Positions 20,206-29,805 are shown, counted from the stretch's first letter. The stretch is 64,000 bases of DNA from Caulobacter rhizosphaerae (GCF_010977555.1 NZ_CP048815.1:3712501-3776500), one strand, 5' to 3'. Numbers and translations: made by a program. Notes: generated by a model not told the origin, from the letters alone.

Positions 20206-20517
20206 ATGAGCAAGCCGGTGACCATCACCATTCCCCACCAGCTGGGGGCGGCCGAGGCGCGCCGCCGCATCGAGGAAGGGTTCGGCCAGTTGCTCAGCCA
20301 GACGGGCGGCATGGTCAAGGATGTCCAGAAGGCCTGGGCCGGCGACGCCCTGACCTTCTCGGCCCAGGCCATGGGCCAGCCGATCTCCGGCGTGCTGACC
20401 GTGTTCGACCAGTCGGTGCGGATGGACATCGTCCTGCCCGGCCTGCTGGGCATGATCGCCGGCAAGATCACCGGTCAGGTCAAGAAGCAGGGCCAATTGC
20501 TGCTGGAGAAGAAGTAG
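20206..20517 (+). CDS. Polyhydroxyalkanoic acid system family protein
   Basis: A 103-residue protein matching the small PHA-system family (ITIPHQLGAAEARRRIEEGF at the start, DIVLPGLLGMIAGKI near the end). It is soluble and probably binds polyester granules or a hydrophobic ligand; members are often encoded away from PHA synthase, as here. ATG 20206 has AGGAG 10 bases upstream. Family recognition is by recalled pattern and the biochemical role is unproven. Confidence 0.8.
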   Translation: MSKPVTITIPHQLGAAEARRRIEEGFGQLLSQTGGMVKDVQKAWAGDALTFSAQAMGQPISGVLTVFDQSVRMDIVLPGLLGMIAGKITGQVKKQGQLLLEKK

Positions 20518-20559
20518 GCGACCCGGCGCCCGCCCGGCGAACGTCGGGATGGGCGAAGA

Positions 20560-21045
20560 TCAGGACGTCTTCACCCGGCGCGCCGGGGCGTTCTTGGCGG
20601 CCGGGCGCTTGGCCGGGGCGCGTTTGGCCTTGGGCGCCGCCTTGGCGTTCTTGCGGGACTCGCGAACGGCCGACACCTTCTCCAGCCGATCCTGGGCGAC
20701 CTTGGCGTGCTCGACGCAGCGGGCGTGCATGGCCGCCAGTTCCTTCTCGGTCAGCTTCTCGATGCCCATGAAGTCGTTCTCGGCCTCGGAGGTCAGGATC
20801 AGCTCGTCCAGCTTGGTCTGAACGGCCGCGCCGTCGCGGTTCTGGGTGTTCTGGATCAGGAACACCATCAGGAAGGTGATGATCGTGGTGCCGGTGTTGA
20901 TCACCAGCTGCCAGGTTTCCGAGAACTTGAAGATCGGCCCGCTGGCGGCCCAGACGACGACCAGCAGCACGCAAACCAGGAAGGCCGGCGGGCTGCCGGT
21001 GATGCGCGCCGTGGCGTTGGCGAATTTGGCGAACAGTTTGTCCAT
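20560..21045 (-). CDS. Low-affinity iron permease family protein
   Basis: 161 residues with two membrane helices (FLVCVLLVVVWAASG and LVINTGTTIITFLMVFLIQ) followed by the family hallmark QNTQNRDGAAVQTKLDELI. The C-terminal 35 residues are a very basic Lys/Ala/Pro tail (AKRPAAKNAPARRVKTS), not part of the usual domain, which resembles histone H1-like tails. Actual iron transport is doubtful for bacterial members; the assignment is by family only. Divergent from the antiporter gene. Confidence 0.8.
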   Translation of the reverse strand: MDKLFAKFANATARITGSPPAFLVCVLLVVVWAASGPIFKFSETWQLVINTGTTIITFLMVFLIQNTQNRDGAAVQTKLDELILTSEAENDFMGIEKLTEKELAAMHARCVEHAKVAQDRLEKVSAVRESRKNAKAAPKAKRAPAKRPAAKNAPARRVKTS

Positions 21046-21150
21046 GCGCTCCAGCTCCTGTGCACGATCGCCTGGCTCGTAACGCCCGACGGCGCCGCTG
21101 GGTTCGGTCCTCCCATGGCTCCGGTCGCTCGGCCCGCGCGTTAGGGACCC

Positions 21151-22413
21151 ATGTTCGATTCGTACCTGCTGTTCCTGCTGGGCCTGGGCGTCGTCGTCCT
21201 GCTGATCGCCTGGCTGCCGATGGCGCTCAGCCGTCTGCCGCTTTCCGTGGCCATCCTGTGCGTGCTGATCGGGGTGGTGGTGTTCCACGGCGGCGTCCTG
21301 CCGTTCCGCTCCGATCCCCTGCGCTTTTCGACCCTGACCGAACGGCTGACCGAGATCGTGGTGATCGTCTCGCTGATGGGCGCGGGGCTGAAGATCGACC
21401 GACGGATCGGCTGGCGGCGCTGGGAATCGTCCTGGCGGCTGATCGCGGTCACCATGCCGCTCAGCATCCTGGCGGTGACGCTGATGGGCGTGCACGGCCT
21501 GGGCCTGCCGCTGGCCGCGGCCCTGCTGCTGGGCGGCGCGCTGGCGCCCACCGACCCGGTGCTGGCCTCGGACGTCCAGGTCGGACCGCCCCGCTCGGGC
21601 GAGGACGGCGAGGCGCGGTTCGCCCTGACCTCCGAGGCCGGTCTCAACGACGGCTTCGCCTTTCCGTTCGTGCACCTGGCGGTCGGACTGGGCCTGGCGG
21701 GCGGTGTGGTCAGCGCCCCGCTGCTGACCCACTGGCTGGCGGTCGACGTGCTGTGGCGCGTGGCGGCCGGCGCAGGCGTGGGCTGGGCGGTGGGCCGGGC
21801 TCTGGGCTGGGCGACGTTCAAGGCCCCGCACGCCCGGATCTCGGGCACCGGCGACGGGCTGGTGGCCCTGGGCGCCACCCTGGTGGCCTACGGCGTGGCC
21901 GAGGCCGCGCACGGCTACGGCTTCCTGGCCGTGTTCATCGCCGCCCTGGCCCTGCGGGAGACCGAGCGCGACCACGCATTCCACGAGGCCATGCACGATT
22001 TCGCCGAGCAGGTGGAGCGCCTGCTGATGATGCTGGTGCTGGTCCTGCTGGGCGGGGCGGTGGCGGGCGGCCTGCTGGACTCCCTGACCTGGAAGGAAGT
22101 GGCGTTCGGCCTGGCCCTGGTCTTCGTCGTCCGCCCCCTCGCCGGCTGGATCGGTCTGACCGGCGCCCCGCATTCGAAGCGGGAACGCGCGGTCGTGGCG
22201 TTCTTCGGCATCCGGGGGCTGGGATCGTTCTACTACCTGGCCTATGGCCTCAACCACGGCGACTTCCATCGGTGGGACCGGCTATGGGCGATCACCGGCT
22301 TCGTGGTGCTCTGCTCGATCCTGGTCCACGGCGTAACCGCCACGCCGCTGATGACGCGGATCGACGCCTGGCGGCGCCGGGAAATCCTGCACGAGGACGA
22401 AACGCAACCATGA
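21151..22413 (+). CDS. Na+(K+)/H+ antiporter, CPA1/NhaP-like
   Basis: A 420-residue inner-membrane exchanger with about 12 helices. The ion-binding region reads GGALAPTDPVLASDVQ, and TSEAGLNDGFAFPFV follows, both typical of NhaP/CPA1 antiporters. GIRGLGSFYYLAY in the last third is the conserved Arg-bearing helix. There is little cytoplasmic C-terminal domain, so no RCK regulatory module. Likely role is cytoplasmic pH and sodium homeostasis. Confidence 0.88.
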   Translation: MFDSYLLFLLGLGVVVLLIAWLPMALSRLPLSVAILCVLIGVVVFHGGVLPFRSDPLRFSTLTERLTEIVVIVSLMGAGLKIDRRIGWRRWESSWRLIAVTMPLSILAVTLMGVHGLGLPLAAALLLGGALAPTDPVLASDVQVGPPRSGEDGEARFALTSEAGLNDGFAFPFVHLAVGLGLAGGVVSAPLLTHWLAVDVLWRVAAGAGVGWAVGRALGWATFKAPHARISGTGDGLVALGATLVAYGVAEAAHGYGFLAVFIAALALRETERDHAFHEAMHDFAEQVERLLMMLVLVLLGGAVAGGLLDSLTWKEVAFGLALVFVVRPLAGWIGLTGAPHSKRERAVVAFFGIRGLGSFYYLAYGLNHGDFHRWDRLWAITGFVVLCSILVHGVTATPLMTRIDAWRRREILHEDETQP

Positions 22414-22522
22414 CGCGATTGCGCTGCACCCCAGGATGCGGCAAAGCGTCACAGCGCCGCCTATCGGAGAACCGTAGCGGCTCGGTTCGCGTATTTGTCC
22501 CGACCGGGGAACGGGAACACCC

Positions 22523-24583
22523 ATGCAGGCTAACGTCGCCCATCAGGAACAGCGGCGGCAGGATCGGATCCTGCTCGTCCTGGCCGTGGCGTTGCTGGCC
22601 AGCCAGGCCTTCAGCGACTTCCTGACCCGCAACGCGCTCGGCATCGCCACCCTGTGGCCGACCAACGCCCTGCTGGCGGGCGGCCTGCTGGTGCTGAATC
22701 CCCGTCGCCGGGTCGTTCTGATCGTCATCGCGGCGGTCAGCCATCTGGCCATCGACCTGATGGTCGGCGACAGCCTGGGGCACGCCATCCTCTACACCCT
22801 GGTCGACGTCGGCGAGGCCCTGCTGGTCTGGTGGGTGGTCAGGCGCTTTTTCGGTCCGCCGCGCGTGCGGACCATGCGGCAGCTGGCCTTGCTGACCACC
22901 CTGACCGCGCCCGTCATACTGGCCATGGCCACGCTGGCCGCGACCGTGCTGGCCCTGACCTATGGCCTGCCCTTCGTGACGGTGCTGACCGACTGGTTCG
23001 TGTGCGGCGTGCTGGGCATGGCCATCGTGCTGCCCGCCGTGCTGGTGCTGCTGGACAGCGAGCATCGCCGCGCGTTCCACCGCCCGCTGCTGGAGCAACT
23101 GGGCCTGGCCCTGCTGGCGGCCGCCCTGTCGGCGCTGGTGTTCCACCGCAAGGGGCTGCCCGTGCCATTCATGCTGTTCCCGATCGCCCTGCTGACCGCT
23201 TTCCGCCTGGGTCCGCGCGGGGCGGCCCAGACGTCGCTGATCGTCGCCTGCGTGGCCATTCCGCTGACCGTTCACGGCCTGTGGAACTCGCAGATCCAGA
23301 CCGACTGGTCGCAGGCCCACCAGAACCGGCTGGTCCAGGTGTTCGTCGGCGTGCTGTTCGTCACCAGCCTGGCCGCGGGCCTGGCCCTGGCTCAGCAGGA
23401 ACGCCTGCGCCGTCTGCTGATGCGGCGCGAACAGCTGACCCGCGCCGCCCGAGCCCGGGCCCTGGCCGCCAACGAGGCCAAGACCGAGTTCCTGGCCACC
23501 ATGAGCCACGAGATCCGCACGCCGCTGAACAGCATGCTGGGCTTCTCGCAGCTGCTGGTCGAACGCCGCGACCTGGCGCCCGACGTCCGCCGGCAACTGA
23601 CCCTGATCGACAGCGCCGGCACGGCCCTGCTGACCGTCGTCAACGACATCCTCGACTTCTCGCGGGTCGAGGCCGGTCAGGTCGAACTGCTGTTCCAGCC
23701 GACCTCGGCGGCGGCGGTGCTGCACGACGCGGTCGGGATCATCCGGCCCGAGGCCGAGAACAAGGGGCTGGCGCTCGAGGTCGACGTCGTCGATCCGGTT
23801 GGCGGCCTGCACGACCTGGACGGCCTGCGCCTGCGCCAGGTGCTGCTGAACCTGCTCAACAACGCGGTGAAGTTCACCGAGGCGGGGCGGATCCGGGCCT
23901 GCCTGACCATCGAGCCCGGCGAGCTCGAGGACCGGCTGAAGTTCGAAATCGTCGACACCGGTGTCGGCATCGCCGTCGAGCGGCAGGGCCGGCTGTTCCA
24001 GCGCTTCAGCCAGGTCGACAGCTCGGCCAGCCGTCCCTACGGCGGCGCGGGCCTGGGCCTGGCGATCAGCAAGGCGCTGGTCGAGTTGATGGGCGGCAAG
24101 ATCGGCTTCGACAGCGCCCCGGGCCATGGCTCGGCCTTCTGGCTGGAACTGCAGGCGCCGCAGGTCGAGCCCTATGACGTCGGCGAACCGCAGCCGGTCG
24201 CCGCCCCTGGCGCGGCCCGCATCCTGCTGGTCGACGACCATCCGATGAACCGCGAGATCGGCGCGGCCCTGCTGAGCCTGGTCGGCTGCCAGGTCGAGAC
24301 CGCCGACAACGGCGAGCAGGCGGTGGCCAAGGCGGCGCGCGGCGGCTTCGATATCATCCTGATGGACATCCACATGCCGCAGATGGACGGCCTGGCCGCC
24401 ACCCGCGCCATCCGCGCCCTCGACGGCGAGGCGGGCGAGGTGCCGATCATCGCCATGAGCGCCGACGCCCTGCCGCAGCAGGTCGAGCGCTGTTACGCCG
24501 CCGGCATGGTCGACCACGTGGCCAAGCCGGTGCAGCGCGAGGTGCTGTACGCCAAGGTCAGCCGCTGGCTGGCGCGGCGGTAG
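22523..24583 (+). CDS. MASE1 hybrid sensor histidine kinase
   Basis: 686 residues. A MASE1 sensor of about eight membrane helices occupies residues 15-285 ([20 protein letters not shown] is typical). A short coiled stretch precedes the HisKA domain with phospho-acceptor His329 in [13 protein letters not shown]. The HATPase domain has [19 protein letters not shown] and [11 protein letters not shown]. The C-terminal receiver domain has [13 protein letters not shown] and phospho-acceptor Asp615 in [12 protein letters not shown]. No output regulator or Hpt gene is adjacent, so the phosphorelay partner is elsewhere. The gene follows the antiporter on the same strand after 109 bp. Confidence 0.92.
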   Translation: MQANVAHQEQRRQDRILLVLAVALLASQAFSDFLTRNALGIATLWPTNALLAGGLLVLNPRRRVVLIVIAAVSHLAIDLMVGDSLGHAILYTLVDVGEALLVWWVVRRFFGPPRVRTMRQLALLTTLTAPVILAMATLAATVLALTYGLPFVTVLTDWFVCGVLGMAIVLPAVLVLLDSEHRRAFHRPLLEQLGLALLAAALSALVFHRKGLPVPFMLFPIALLTAFRLGPRGAAQTSLIVACVAIPLTVHGLWNSQIQTDWSQAHQNRLVQVFVGVLFVTSLAAGLALAQQERLRRLLMRREQLTRAARARALAANEAKTEFLATMSHEIRTPLNSMLGFSQLLVERRDLAPDVRRQLTLIDSAGTALLTVVNDILDFSRVEAGQVELLFQPTSAAAVLHDAVGIIRPEAENKGLALEVDVVDPVGGLHDLDGLRLRQVLLNLLNNAVKFTEAGRIRACLTIEPGELEDRLKFEIVDTGVGIAVERQGRLFQRFSQVDSSASRPYGGAGLGLAISKALVELMGGKIGFDSAPGHGSAFWLELQAPQVEPYDVGEPQPVAAPGAARILLVDDHPMNREIGAALLSLVGCQVETADNGEQAVAKAARGGFDIILMDIHMPQMDGLAATRAIRALDGEAGEVPIIAMSADALPQQVERCYAAGMVDHVAKPVQREVLYAKVSRWLARR

Positions 24584-24600
24584 GACCTTCCCGCGGCGAA

Positions 24601-24699
24601 CACTTGCCCTCTACGGACCGCTTTGCGGTCGTCTTCCCCCAGAGGGGGAAGAGCGCTCCGCCCAACGCTCCACCTCCTATGAGGGCGTGGGGGCAAGTG
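24601..24699. repeat. Intergenic palindromic element
   Basis: Outer arms CACTTGCCC (24601-24609) and GGGCAAGTG (24691-24699) enclose a hairpin TTCCCCC/GGGGGAA around 24637-24653. The compact, GC-rich, nested-arm form is that of a REP-like mobile palindrome. It lies between the hybrid kinase and the ABC importer operon. Confidence 0.6.
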
Positions 24700-24780
24700 G
24701 GTGAGCCTCCTATCTCATACCGGGCTTCCCACGCCCCGCCTGCCCCACTAACCTCCGCCCCGCAATTCGGGGAGACGACG

Positions 24781-25767
24781 ATGAAGATCCTGCGCCTGGC
24801 AACGTTGGCTTTCTGCGCCGTCCTGGCCGCTTGCTCGCCGGCCAAGAAGGAGGTCGTCGAGGCGCCCGGCCACACCGCCCTGAAACTGGCCACCGACTGG
24901 AAGGGCGAGGCCGAGCTGGGGGGCTACTACCAGGCGCTGGCGACCGGCGAGTACAGCAAGCGCGGCCTGGACGTGACCCTGATCCAGGGCGGCCCGGGCG
25001 TGAACGTGCCCCAGCTTCTGGCCACCGGCGCGGTCGACGTCGGCGTCGGCTCCAACAGCTTCATCGTGCTGAACCTGGCCAAGGAGAAGGTGCCGGTCAA
25101 AGCCGTCGCCGCCTTCATGGACAAGGACCCCCAGGTGCTGATCGCCCACGACGGCCAGGGGATCAATTCCATCGCCGACATGAAGGGCCACCCGATCCTG
25201 CTGTCGGACGCCTCGATCACCGCCTTCTGGGTTTGGCTGAAGGCCAAGCACGGCTTCACCGACGACCAGGTGCGCAAGTACAACTATTCGGCCGCGCCGT
25301 TCCTGGCCGACAACTCGGTGGTCCAGCAGGGCTACGTCACCTCCGAACCCTACCTGATCGAGAAGGAAGGCAAGGTCACGCCCAAGGTCTTCCTGCTGGC
25401 CGACGACGGCTATCCGGCCTACGCCTCGTTCGCCCTGGTTCCCGACGCCCTGATCGCCAAGAACCCGGCCGCGGTGAAGGCTTTCGTCGAGGCCACGGCC
25501 GCCGGCTGGACCAGCTACCTCTACGGCGACCCCAAGCCTGGCGACGCCCTTATCCTCAAGGACAATCCGGAAATGACCCAGGATGTCCTGGACCAGGCCC
25601 GCGAGAAGATGCGCGCCTACGGCATCGTGCCCCGCCAGGGTGTGGGCAGGATGGACGACGCCCGCTGGGCCGAGTTCTTCAAGGTGGCCTCCGAGCAGGG
25701 CGTCTATCCCAAGGACATGGACTACAAGTCGGCCTACACGCTGAAATTCCTGCCCAAAGTCCAGTAG
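24781..25767 (+). CDS. ABC importer substrate-binding lipoprotein, NMT1/SsuA-like
   Basis: 328 residues; lipoprotein signal ending FCAVLAAC. The mature part is a periplasmic binding protein type 2 of the NMT1 group (GYYQALATGEYSKRGLDVTLI, GVNVPQLLATGAVDVGVGS, LLSDASITAFWVW). Such proteins feed nitrate, sulfonate, taurine or thiamine-precursor importers. It is the first gene of an operon with an ATPase (26002) and a permease (26861). ATG 24781 follows GGGGAGACG. Ligand cannot be fixed from sequence alone. Confidence 0.88.
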   Translation: MKILRLATLAFCAVLAACSPAKKEVVEAPGHTALKLATDWKGEAELGGYYQALATGEYSKRGLDVTLIQGGPGVNVPQLLATGAVDVGVGSNSFIVLNLAKEKVPVKAVAAFMDKDPQVLIAHDGQGINSIADMKGHPILLSDASITAFWVWLKAKHGFTDDQVRKYNYSAAPFLADNSVVQQGYVTSEPYLIEKEGKVTPKVFLLADDGYPAYASFALVPDALIAKNPAAVKAFVEATAAGWTSYLYGDPKPGDALILKDNPEMTQDVLDQAREKMRAYGIVPRQGVGRMDDARWAEFFKVASEQGVYPKDMDYKSAYTLKFLPKVQ

Positions 25768-25774
25768 CCGGCGC

Positions 25775-26014
25775 ATGGAGAAGCACCCCGCCCGCCCCGA
25801 ACCGACCTGGTGGTTCCTGGCCGCCGCGATCCTGCTCTGCGGACTGTTGATGGCCTCCCTCCAGACGGGGAAGGTCGCCTTTCCGTTTTTCGGGACGATC
25901 AAGCGTGCCCGGCATCCCGTGTCGTTCTGGACGATCTGCGCCGCCCAGCTGGTGCTCGCCCTGTCCGCCTTAGGGGTGCACGCCGCCCAGTTCCCCACCC
26001 TATGCCTGGGTTGA
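25775..26014 (+). CDS. Small two-helix membrane protein inside the ABC operon
   Basis: 79 residues with two membrane helices (WFLAAAILLCGLLMASL and ICAAQLVLALSALGVHA) joined by a loop containing FFGTIKRARHPVSFW. It starts 7 bp after the binding-protein stop and overlaps the ATPase start by 13 bp, so it is embedded in the operon. Its loop motif looks like a general family of small inner-membrane proteins rather than a transporter subunit. A role as an accessory subunit is possible but only inferred. Confidence 0.65.
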   Translation: MEKHPARPEPTWWFLAAAILLCGLLMASLQTGKVAFPFFGTIKRARHPVSFWTICAAQLVLALSALGVHAAQFPTLCLG

Positions 26015-26751
26015 TCGCCAGCCTTTCCGCCGTCGAGGTCGACTACGCCCGCGGGCGCGTCCTGGGACCGGTCGATCTCGCCCTCGCGCCCGGCGAGATC
26101 GTCGCCCTGGTCGGGCCGTCCGGTTGCGGCAAGTCCACGGCCCTGCGGCTGCTGGCGGGGCTGGAGGCGCCGACCCGCGGGATGGTGACCCGCGCCGCCG
26201 GCAAGGGCGAGACCTCGGTTGTGTTCCAGGCCCCGACCCTGGCCCCCTGGATGAGCGCGGCGGCCAATGTCGCCCTGCCGCTGGAACTGGCAGGAACGCC
26301 CAGGACCGAAGGGCGCGACCGAGCGATCGAGGCCCTGGCCAAGGTTGGCCTCAAGGGGGTGGAGAACGCCCGGCCCGCCCAGCTGTCCGGCGGCATGGCC
26401 ATGCGTGCGTCCCTGGCCCGCGCCCTGGTCACCCGCCCGCGCCTGCTGCTGCTGGACGAGCCGTTCGCGGCCTTGGACGAGATCACTCGTCGCGCCCTGG
26501 CCGACGACGTCCTGGCCCTGGCGGCCGAGCTGGCCCCCGCGGTGGTCTTCGTCACCCACAATGTCGAGGAGGCCGTCTACATGGCCCGCCGCGTGGTGGT
26601 GATGAGCGCGAGCCCGGGCCGCATCGTCGGGGAGGTGGCGGTCGAGGGGCCGGTGGTCCGGCCGCCAGGCTTCCGCACCACGGCCGCGTTCCGCGAGACG
26701 GCGGAGCAGGTGTCGCGACTGCTGGCGGGGAACCTGGGAGCCGTCGCGTGA
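26002..26751 (+). CDS. ABC importer ATPase, SsuB/TauB-like
   Basis: 249 residues. Walker A GPSGCGKST, Q-loop VVFQAPTLAPWM, signature LSGGMAMRASLARAL, Walker B LLLLDEPFAALDE and switch VTHNVEEAVYMA are all present. The Q-loop and MSASPGRIVGE segments are typical of nitrate/sulfonate/taurine ATPases. ATG 26002 overlaps the preceding small gene. A palindromic element separates it from the permease, so the last gene may need its own translation start. Confidence 0.9.
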   Translation: MPGLIASLSAVEVDYARGRVLGPVDLALAPGEIVALVGPSGCGKSTALRLLAGLEAPTRGMVTRAAGKGETSVVFQAPTLAPWMSAAANVALPLELAGTPRTEGRDRAIEALAKVGLKGVENARPAQLSGGMAMRASLARALVTRPRLLLLDEPFAALDEITRRALADDVLALAAELAPAVVFVTHNVEEAVYMARRVVVMSASPGRIVGEVAVEGPVVRPPGFRTTAAFRETAEQVSRLLAGNLGAVA

Positions 26752-26775
26752 GCCCCCTCAGCCGCTTCGCGACAG

Positions 26776-26829
26776 CTCCCCCAGAGGGCGCGCATCTAGG
26801 CGCCGGTAGATCCTCCCCCTCTGGGGGAG
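26776..26829. repeat. Palindromic element between ABC ATPase and permease
   Basis: Arms CTCCCCCAGAGGG (26776-26788) and CCCTCTGGGGGAG (26817-26829) are exact inverse complements. Flanking bases (CAGCCGCTTCGCGACAG before, GGTGGCCCAAAGGGCC after) continue the element on both sides. It looks like a dispersed repeat of the same class as at 24601 and can form a strong hairpin within the operon transcript, perhaps stabilising or attenuating it. Confidence 0.7.
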
Positions 26830-26860
26830 GTGGCCCAAAGGGCCGGAGGGGGTTCGCCGC

Positions 26861-27616
26861 ATGAAGATCCTCGCCCCCCTGACCCTGATCGTCCTGCTGC
26901 TGGCCGTCTGGGAAGCCGCCTGTCGAGTCCTGGCGATCCCTGTCTATCTGCTGCCCGCGCCCTCGGCGATCGGCGCGGCGCTGGCCGAGGGCTGGCCGCT
27001 GCTGCTGGCCAGCGCCTGGACCACCCTGTCGACCGCCCTGGTCGGCCTGGCCCTGGCCAGCGTCCTGGCGTGCGGCCTGGCCCTGGCGGTCAGTCTGAAT
27101 CCGACCGTCGAGGAGGCCGTGCGCCCCGTCGCCGTGACCCTGCAGGTCACGCCGCTGGTGGCCATCGGGCCGCTGATGACCATCTGGGCCGGGATCGAGC
27201 ACCCGCAGCGCGCCGTCGTCGCCCTGGCGGCGGTGGCGGCCTTCTTCCCGATCTTCTCCGGCGCCCTGACCGGCCTCAAGGCGGTCGATCCGGACCTGGC
27301 CCGGCTGTTCGACCTCTATGGCGCCCGCCGGACCCAGCGCCTGTGGCGGCTGCGGCTGCCCTCGGCCCTGCCTGCCCTGCTGGAGGGCCACAAGGTGGCG
27401 GCCGGCCTGGCCGTGGTCGGGGCCGTGGTCGCCGAATTCGTGGCCGGATCGGGCGGGAACCAGGGCCTGGCCTGGCGGATCCTGGAGGCGTCGAACCGCC
27501 TGCAGACCGCGCGGGTGTTCGCCGCCCTGGCGGTCCTTGCCCTCCTTGGCGTGGCTCTGCACGGGCTGCTCAGCCTGGCCGAGCGCCGCCTGCTGACATG
27601 GTGGCGCGGTCGCTGA
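26861..27616 (+). CDS. ABC importer permease, SsuC/TauC-like
   Basis: 251 residues, about six membrane helices, binding-protein-dependent transport family. The EAA coupling motif is YGARRTQRLWRLRLPSALPALLEG, and GAVVAEFVAGSGGNQGLAWRI is the conserved region after it. It completes the importer with the binding protein (24781) and ATPase (26002). The 110 bp gap from the ATPase is occupied by a palindrome, unusual inside a tight operon. Confidence 0.88.
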   Translation: MKILAPLTLIVLLLAVWEAACRVLAIPVYLLPAPSAIGAALAEGWPLLLASAWTTLSTALVGLALASVLACGLALAVSLNPTVEEAVRPVAVTLQVTPLVAIGPLMTIWAGIEHPQRAVVALAAVAAFFPIFSGALTGLKAVDPDLARLFDLYGARRTQRLWRLRLPSALPALLEGHKVAAGLAVVGAVVAEFVAGSGGNQGLAWRILEASNRLQTARVFAALAVLALLGVALHGLLSLAERRLLTWWRGR

Positions 27617-27747
27617 GACTTTGAAACCCCGAGTCGAAAAGACGACGCAAAGCCCACAAACTTGCGGCGTGGTCAGGCCGCGTTAGGTCAAGATTAAGTC
27701 CCGATCCCTATTAATTGCTCCGATCCTGCGACCTGTCGGACCGGTTC

Positions 27748-28644
27748 ATGCGCCTCGCCCTGCTCCTGCCCGTGCTGTTCTGCCTCGCCGCTCCGGCCCA
27801 TGCCGAGGGCGCGCGCGAGAGCCGCTACGGTCCGACGACGCCTCGTCAGGCTTCGGTCGCCGCGCCCGCGCGTTACGACGGTCCGATGCTCAGCTGGGCC
27901 AACAAGCGCGAGGCTTCGAGCGACCCGGTCGCCGCCGCGCCGCCCGCGCCGAGGCCGGCCCAACCCGCCCCGCTGGCCGCTTGGGCGGGCTACAGCGCAC
28001 GACCCGAGTCGGCCGCCTACACGCCGTCTACGACGCCCGCCCCCACGCCCCCCGCCTTTGCGCCGCCTGTTGCGTCACGCCCCAGGGCGCTGCCGACCAG
28101 CCTCTACGCCGCGCCCCGTCCATCGCCCGTCGCAACGCCCGTGCAGGCTCCTCCCGCGCCGCTTCGCGACCGGGCCGGCTATGACGGACATCCCGCACCC
28201 GCCGCCGCCGCGCAACCCGCCCCGCCCCGCCCGGCGCCGATCGCCGCCACGCCGGGTCCGGCCAAGGACTGGTCCGGCTATCGCAGCGTTCGCATGACGA
28301 CCGCCGCCTCAGCGCCTGCCGCCACGCCAGTGTCGGCTCCAGCGCCCGTTCCTGCCCTCCCGCCGCCGGCGCCCCGCCAGCTCGCCGCCGCCAACACGGG
28401 TGTGATCGGGGCCCGCTTCTATTCCGTGGCCCGCGAGTCCGGCCTGACCCCCGACCCGATCCCGCCCGCCGGGCCCGACCACCAGGTGCTGATCACCACC
28501 GAAGCCGCCTCCGCGCCAGCCGAGGACGCCGCGCCGGCGCACGGCTCGGCCGACTGGCTGGCGGCCGGAGCGCGTGGCGACAACGATGGTGACGGCGACG
28601 ACAGCGCCGCCCGCCGCGCCAAGACCCGGAACCAAGGCCTTTGA
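27748..28644 (+). CDS. Secreted Pro/Ala-rich protein of unknown function
   Basis: 298 residues with a signal peptide (RLALLLPVLFCLAAPAHA) and a mature part dominated by Pro and Ala, probably disordered. Short repeats AGY or SGYR (WAGYSARPES, RAGYDGHPA, WSGYRSVRM) recur. ATG 27748 is preferred to the upstream in-frame ATG because it opens the signal peptide directly. The stop overlaps the TTG start of the DUF2336 gene (TTGA), so the two are coupled. Confidence 0.65.
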   Translation: MRLALLLPVLFCLAAPAHAEGARESRYGPTTPRQASVAAPARYDGPMLSWANKREASSDPVAAAPPAPRPAQPAPLAAWAGYSARPESAAYTPSTTPAPTPPAFAPPVASRPRALPTSLYAAPRPSPVATPVQAPPAPLRDRAGYDGHPAPAAAAQPAPPRPAPIAATPGPAKDWSGYRSVRMTTAASAPAATPVSAPAPVPALPPPAPRQLAAANTGVIGARFYSVARESGLTPDPIPPAGPDHQVLITTEAASAPAEDAAPAHGSADWLAAGARGDNDGDGDDSAARRAKTRNQGL

Positions 28645-29732
28645 TCCAGTCGCGCCTCCACGATCTCATCGCCCTGGCCGATGAGCCGTCCAGCTCGCGT
28701 CGCCGCGAACTGCTGCGCGGCGTCACCGATCTGTTCTTCACCGCGGAAGGCCACGGCGACGTGGAGATGGGCCTGTTCGACGACGTGCTGGGCCAACTGG
28801 CCGGCGAGATGGAAGAGGCGGTGCGGATCGAGCTGGCCGAACGGCTGGGTACGAGCGCCGCCCCGCCGCCGACCCTGACCCGCGCCCTGGCCAGCGACAG
28901 CATCGCCGTCGCCCGTCCGATCCTGCAGGGCGCGCCGCAGCTCAGCGAGGCCGACCTGCTGCACCTGGCCCGCACCCAGGGCCAGGACCACCTGCGGGCC
29001 ATCTCGCAGCGTTCCGTCGTGCCCAGCCAGGTGTCCGACGCCATCGTCGAGCGCGGCGACGACACCACCCTGGGCGTGCTGCTGCGCAACGAGGGCGCGG
29101 TGCTGTCGCGCCAGGCCCACGAGGCGGCGGTCGACCGCGCAGCCGCCAATCCCGAGCTGCACGAGGCGGTGATCGATCGTCAGGCCCTGCCGATGGACCT
29201 GCTCAACGAGATGTACTTCGTGGCCGAGGCGCGGTTGCGCGACCGGATCATGGAGCGAAACGCCAACGTCGATCCGGCCATTCTGGAAGCCGCCCTCAAG
29301 GCTGGCCGCAACCGCGTCGCGGCCAGCGACGGCGCCCTGCCGGCCGACTACGACGCGGCGGTCAAGGAGATCACGGCCCTGAAGGCCCGCGGCGCCGTCA
29401 CGCCCCAGGCGCTGGTCGCCATGCTGCGCGCCAACCGCACCACTATCTTCCTCGTCGCCTTGGCCGAACTGGCCGATGTCGACTTTCATACGGCCCGCAA
29501 GATCATCGAGCGCCGTGAGTTGGACGCCCTGTCGGTGGTCTGCAAGGCGGCGGACTTCGACCGGGCCCTGTTCCTGACCTTCGCCCTGCTGATCCTGGAC
29601 CCGGGCGACAACGCCATGGGCAAGGCCAAGGCCTATGGCGAGCTCTACGCCGCCCTGCCTCGCGACGCGGCCCTGCGCACCATCCGCTTCTGGCGCATGC
29701 GCCGCACGACGGGCGACGTCGCGGCGGCCTAG
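28641..29732 (+). CDS. DUF2336 family protein
   Basis: 363-residue all-helical cytoplasmic protein of the alphaproteobacterial DUF2336 family. The pattern of short HEAT-like helices is visible (RSVVPSQVSDAIVERGDD, ARLRDRIMERNANVDPAILEAALKAG). It starts with TTG 28641 overlapping the previous stop, so translation is likely by reinitiation. The family has no established role. Helix repeats suggest a protein-binding scaffold. Confidence 0.8.
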   Translation: MIQSRLHDLIALADEPSSSRRRELLRGVTDLFFTAEGHGDVEMGLFDDVLGQLAGEMEEAVRIELAERLGTSAAPPPTLTRALASDSIAVARPILQGAPQLSEADLLHLARTQGQDHLRAISQRSVVPSQVSDAIVERGDDTTLGVLLRNEGAVLSRQAHEAAVDRAAANPELHEAVIDRQALPMDLLNEMYFVAEARLRDRIMERNANVDPAILEAALKAGRNRVAASDGALPADYDAAVKEITALKARGAVTPQALVAMLRANRTTIFLVALAELADVDFHTARKIIERRELDALSVVCKAADFDRALFLTFALLILDPGDNAMGKAKAYGELYAALPRDAALRTIRFWRMRRTTGDVAAA

Positions 29733-29805
29733 GCTCGGCGCGGAACTGGCGTCACTCCACGCCGTTCCCTCATGTCGAGAGGCCTTCCGTCTCCGGAGCG
29801 CCCTA

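Noticed and set aside
24592..24780. Coding potential in the gap before the ABC importer
   Set aside because: The open frame there is a forward extension of the lipoprotein gene through a palindromic repeat; no ribosome binding site or protein-like composition.
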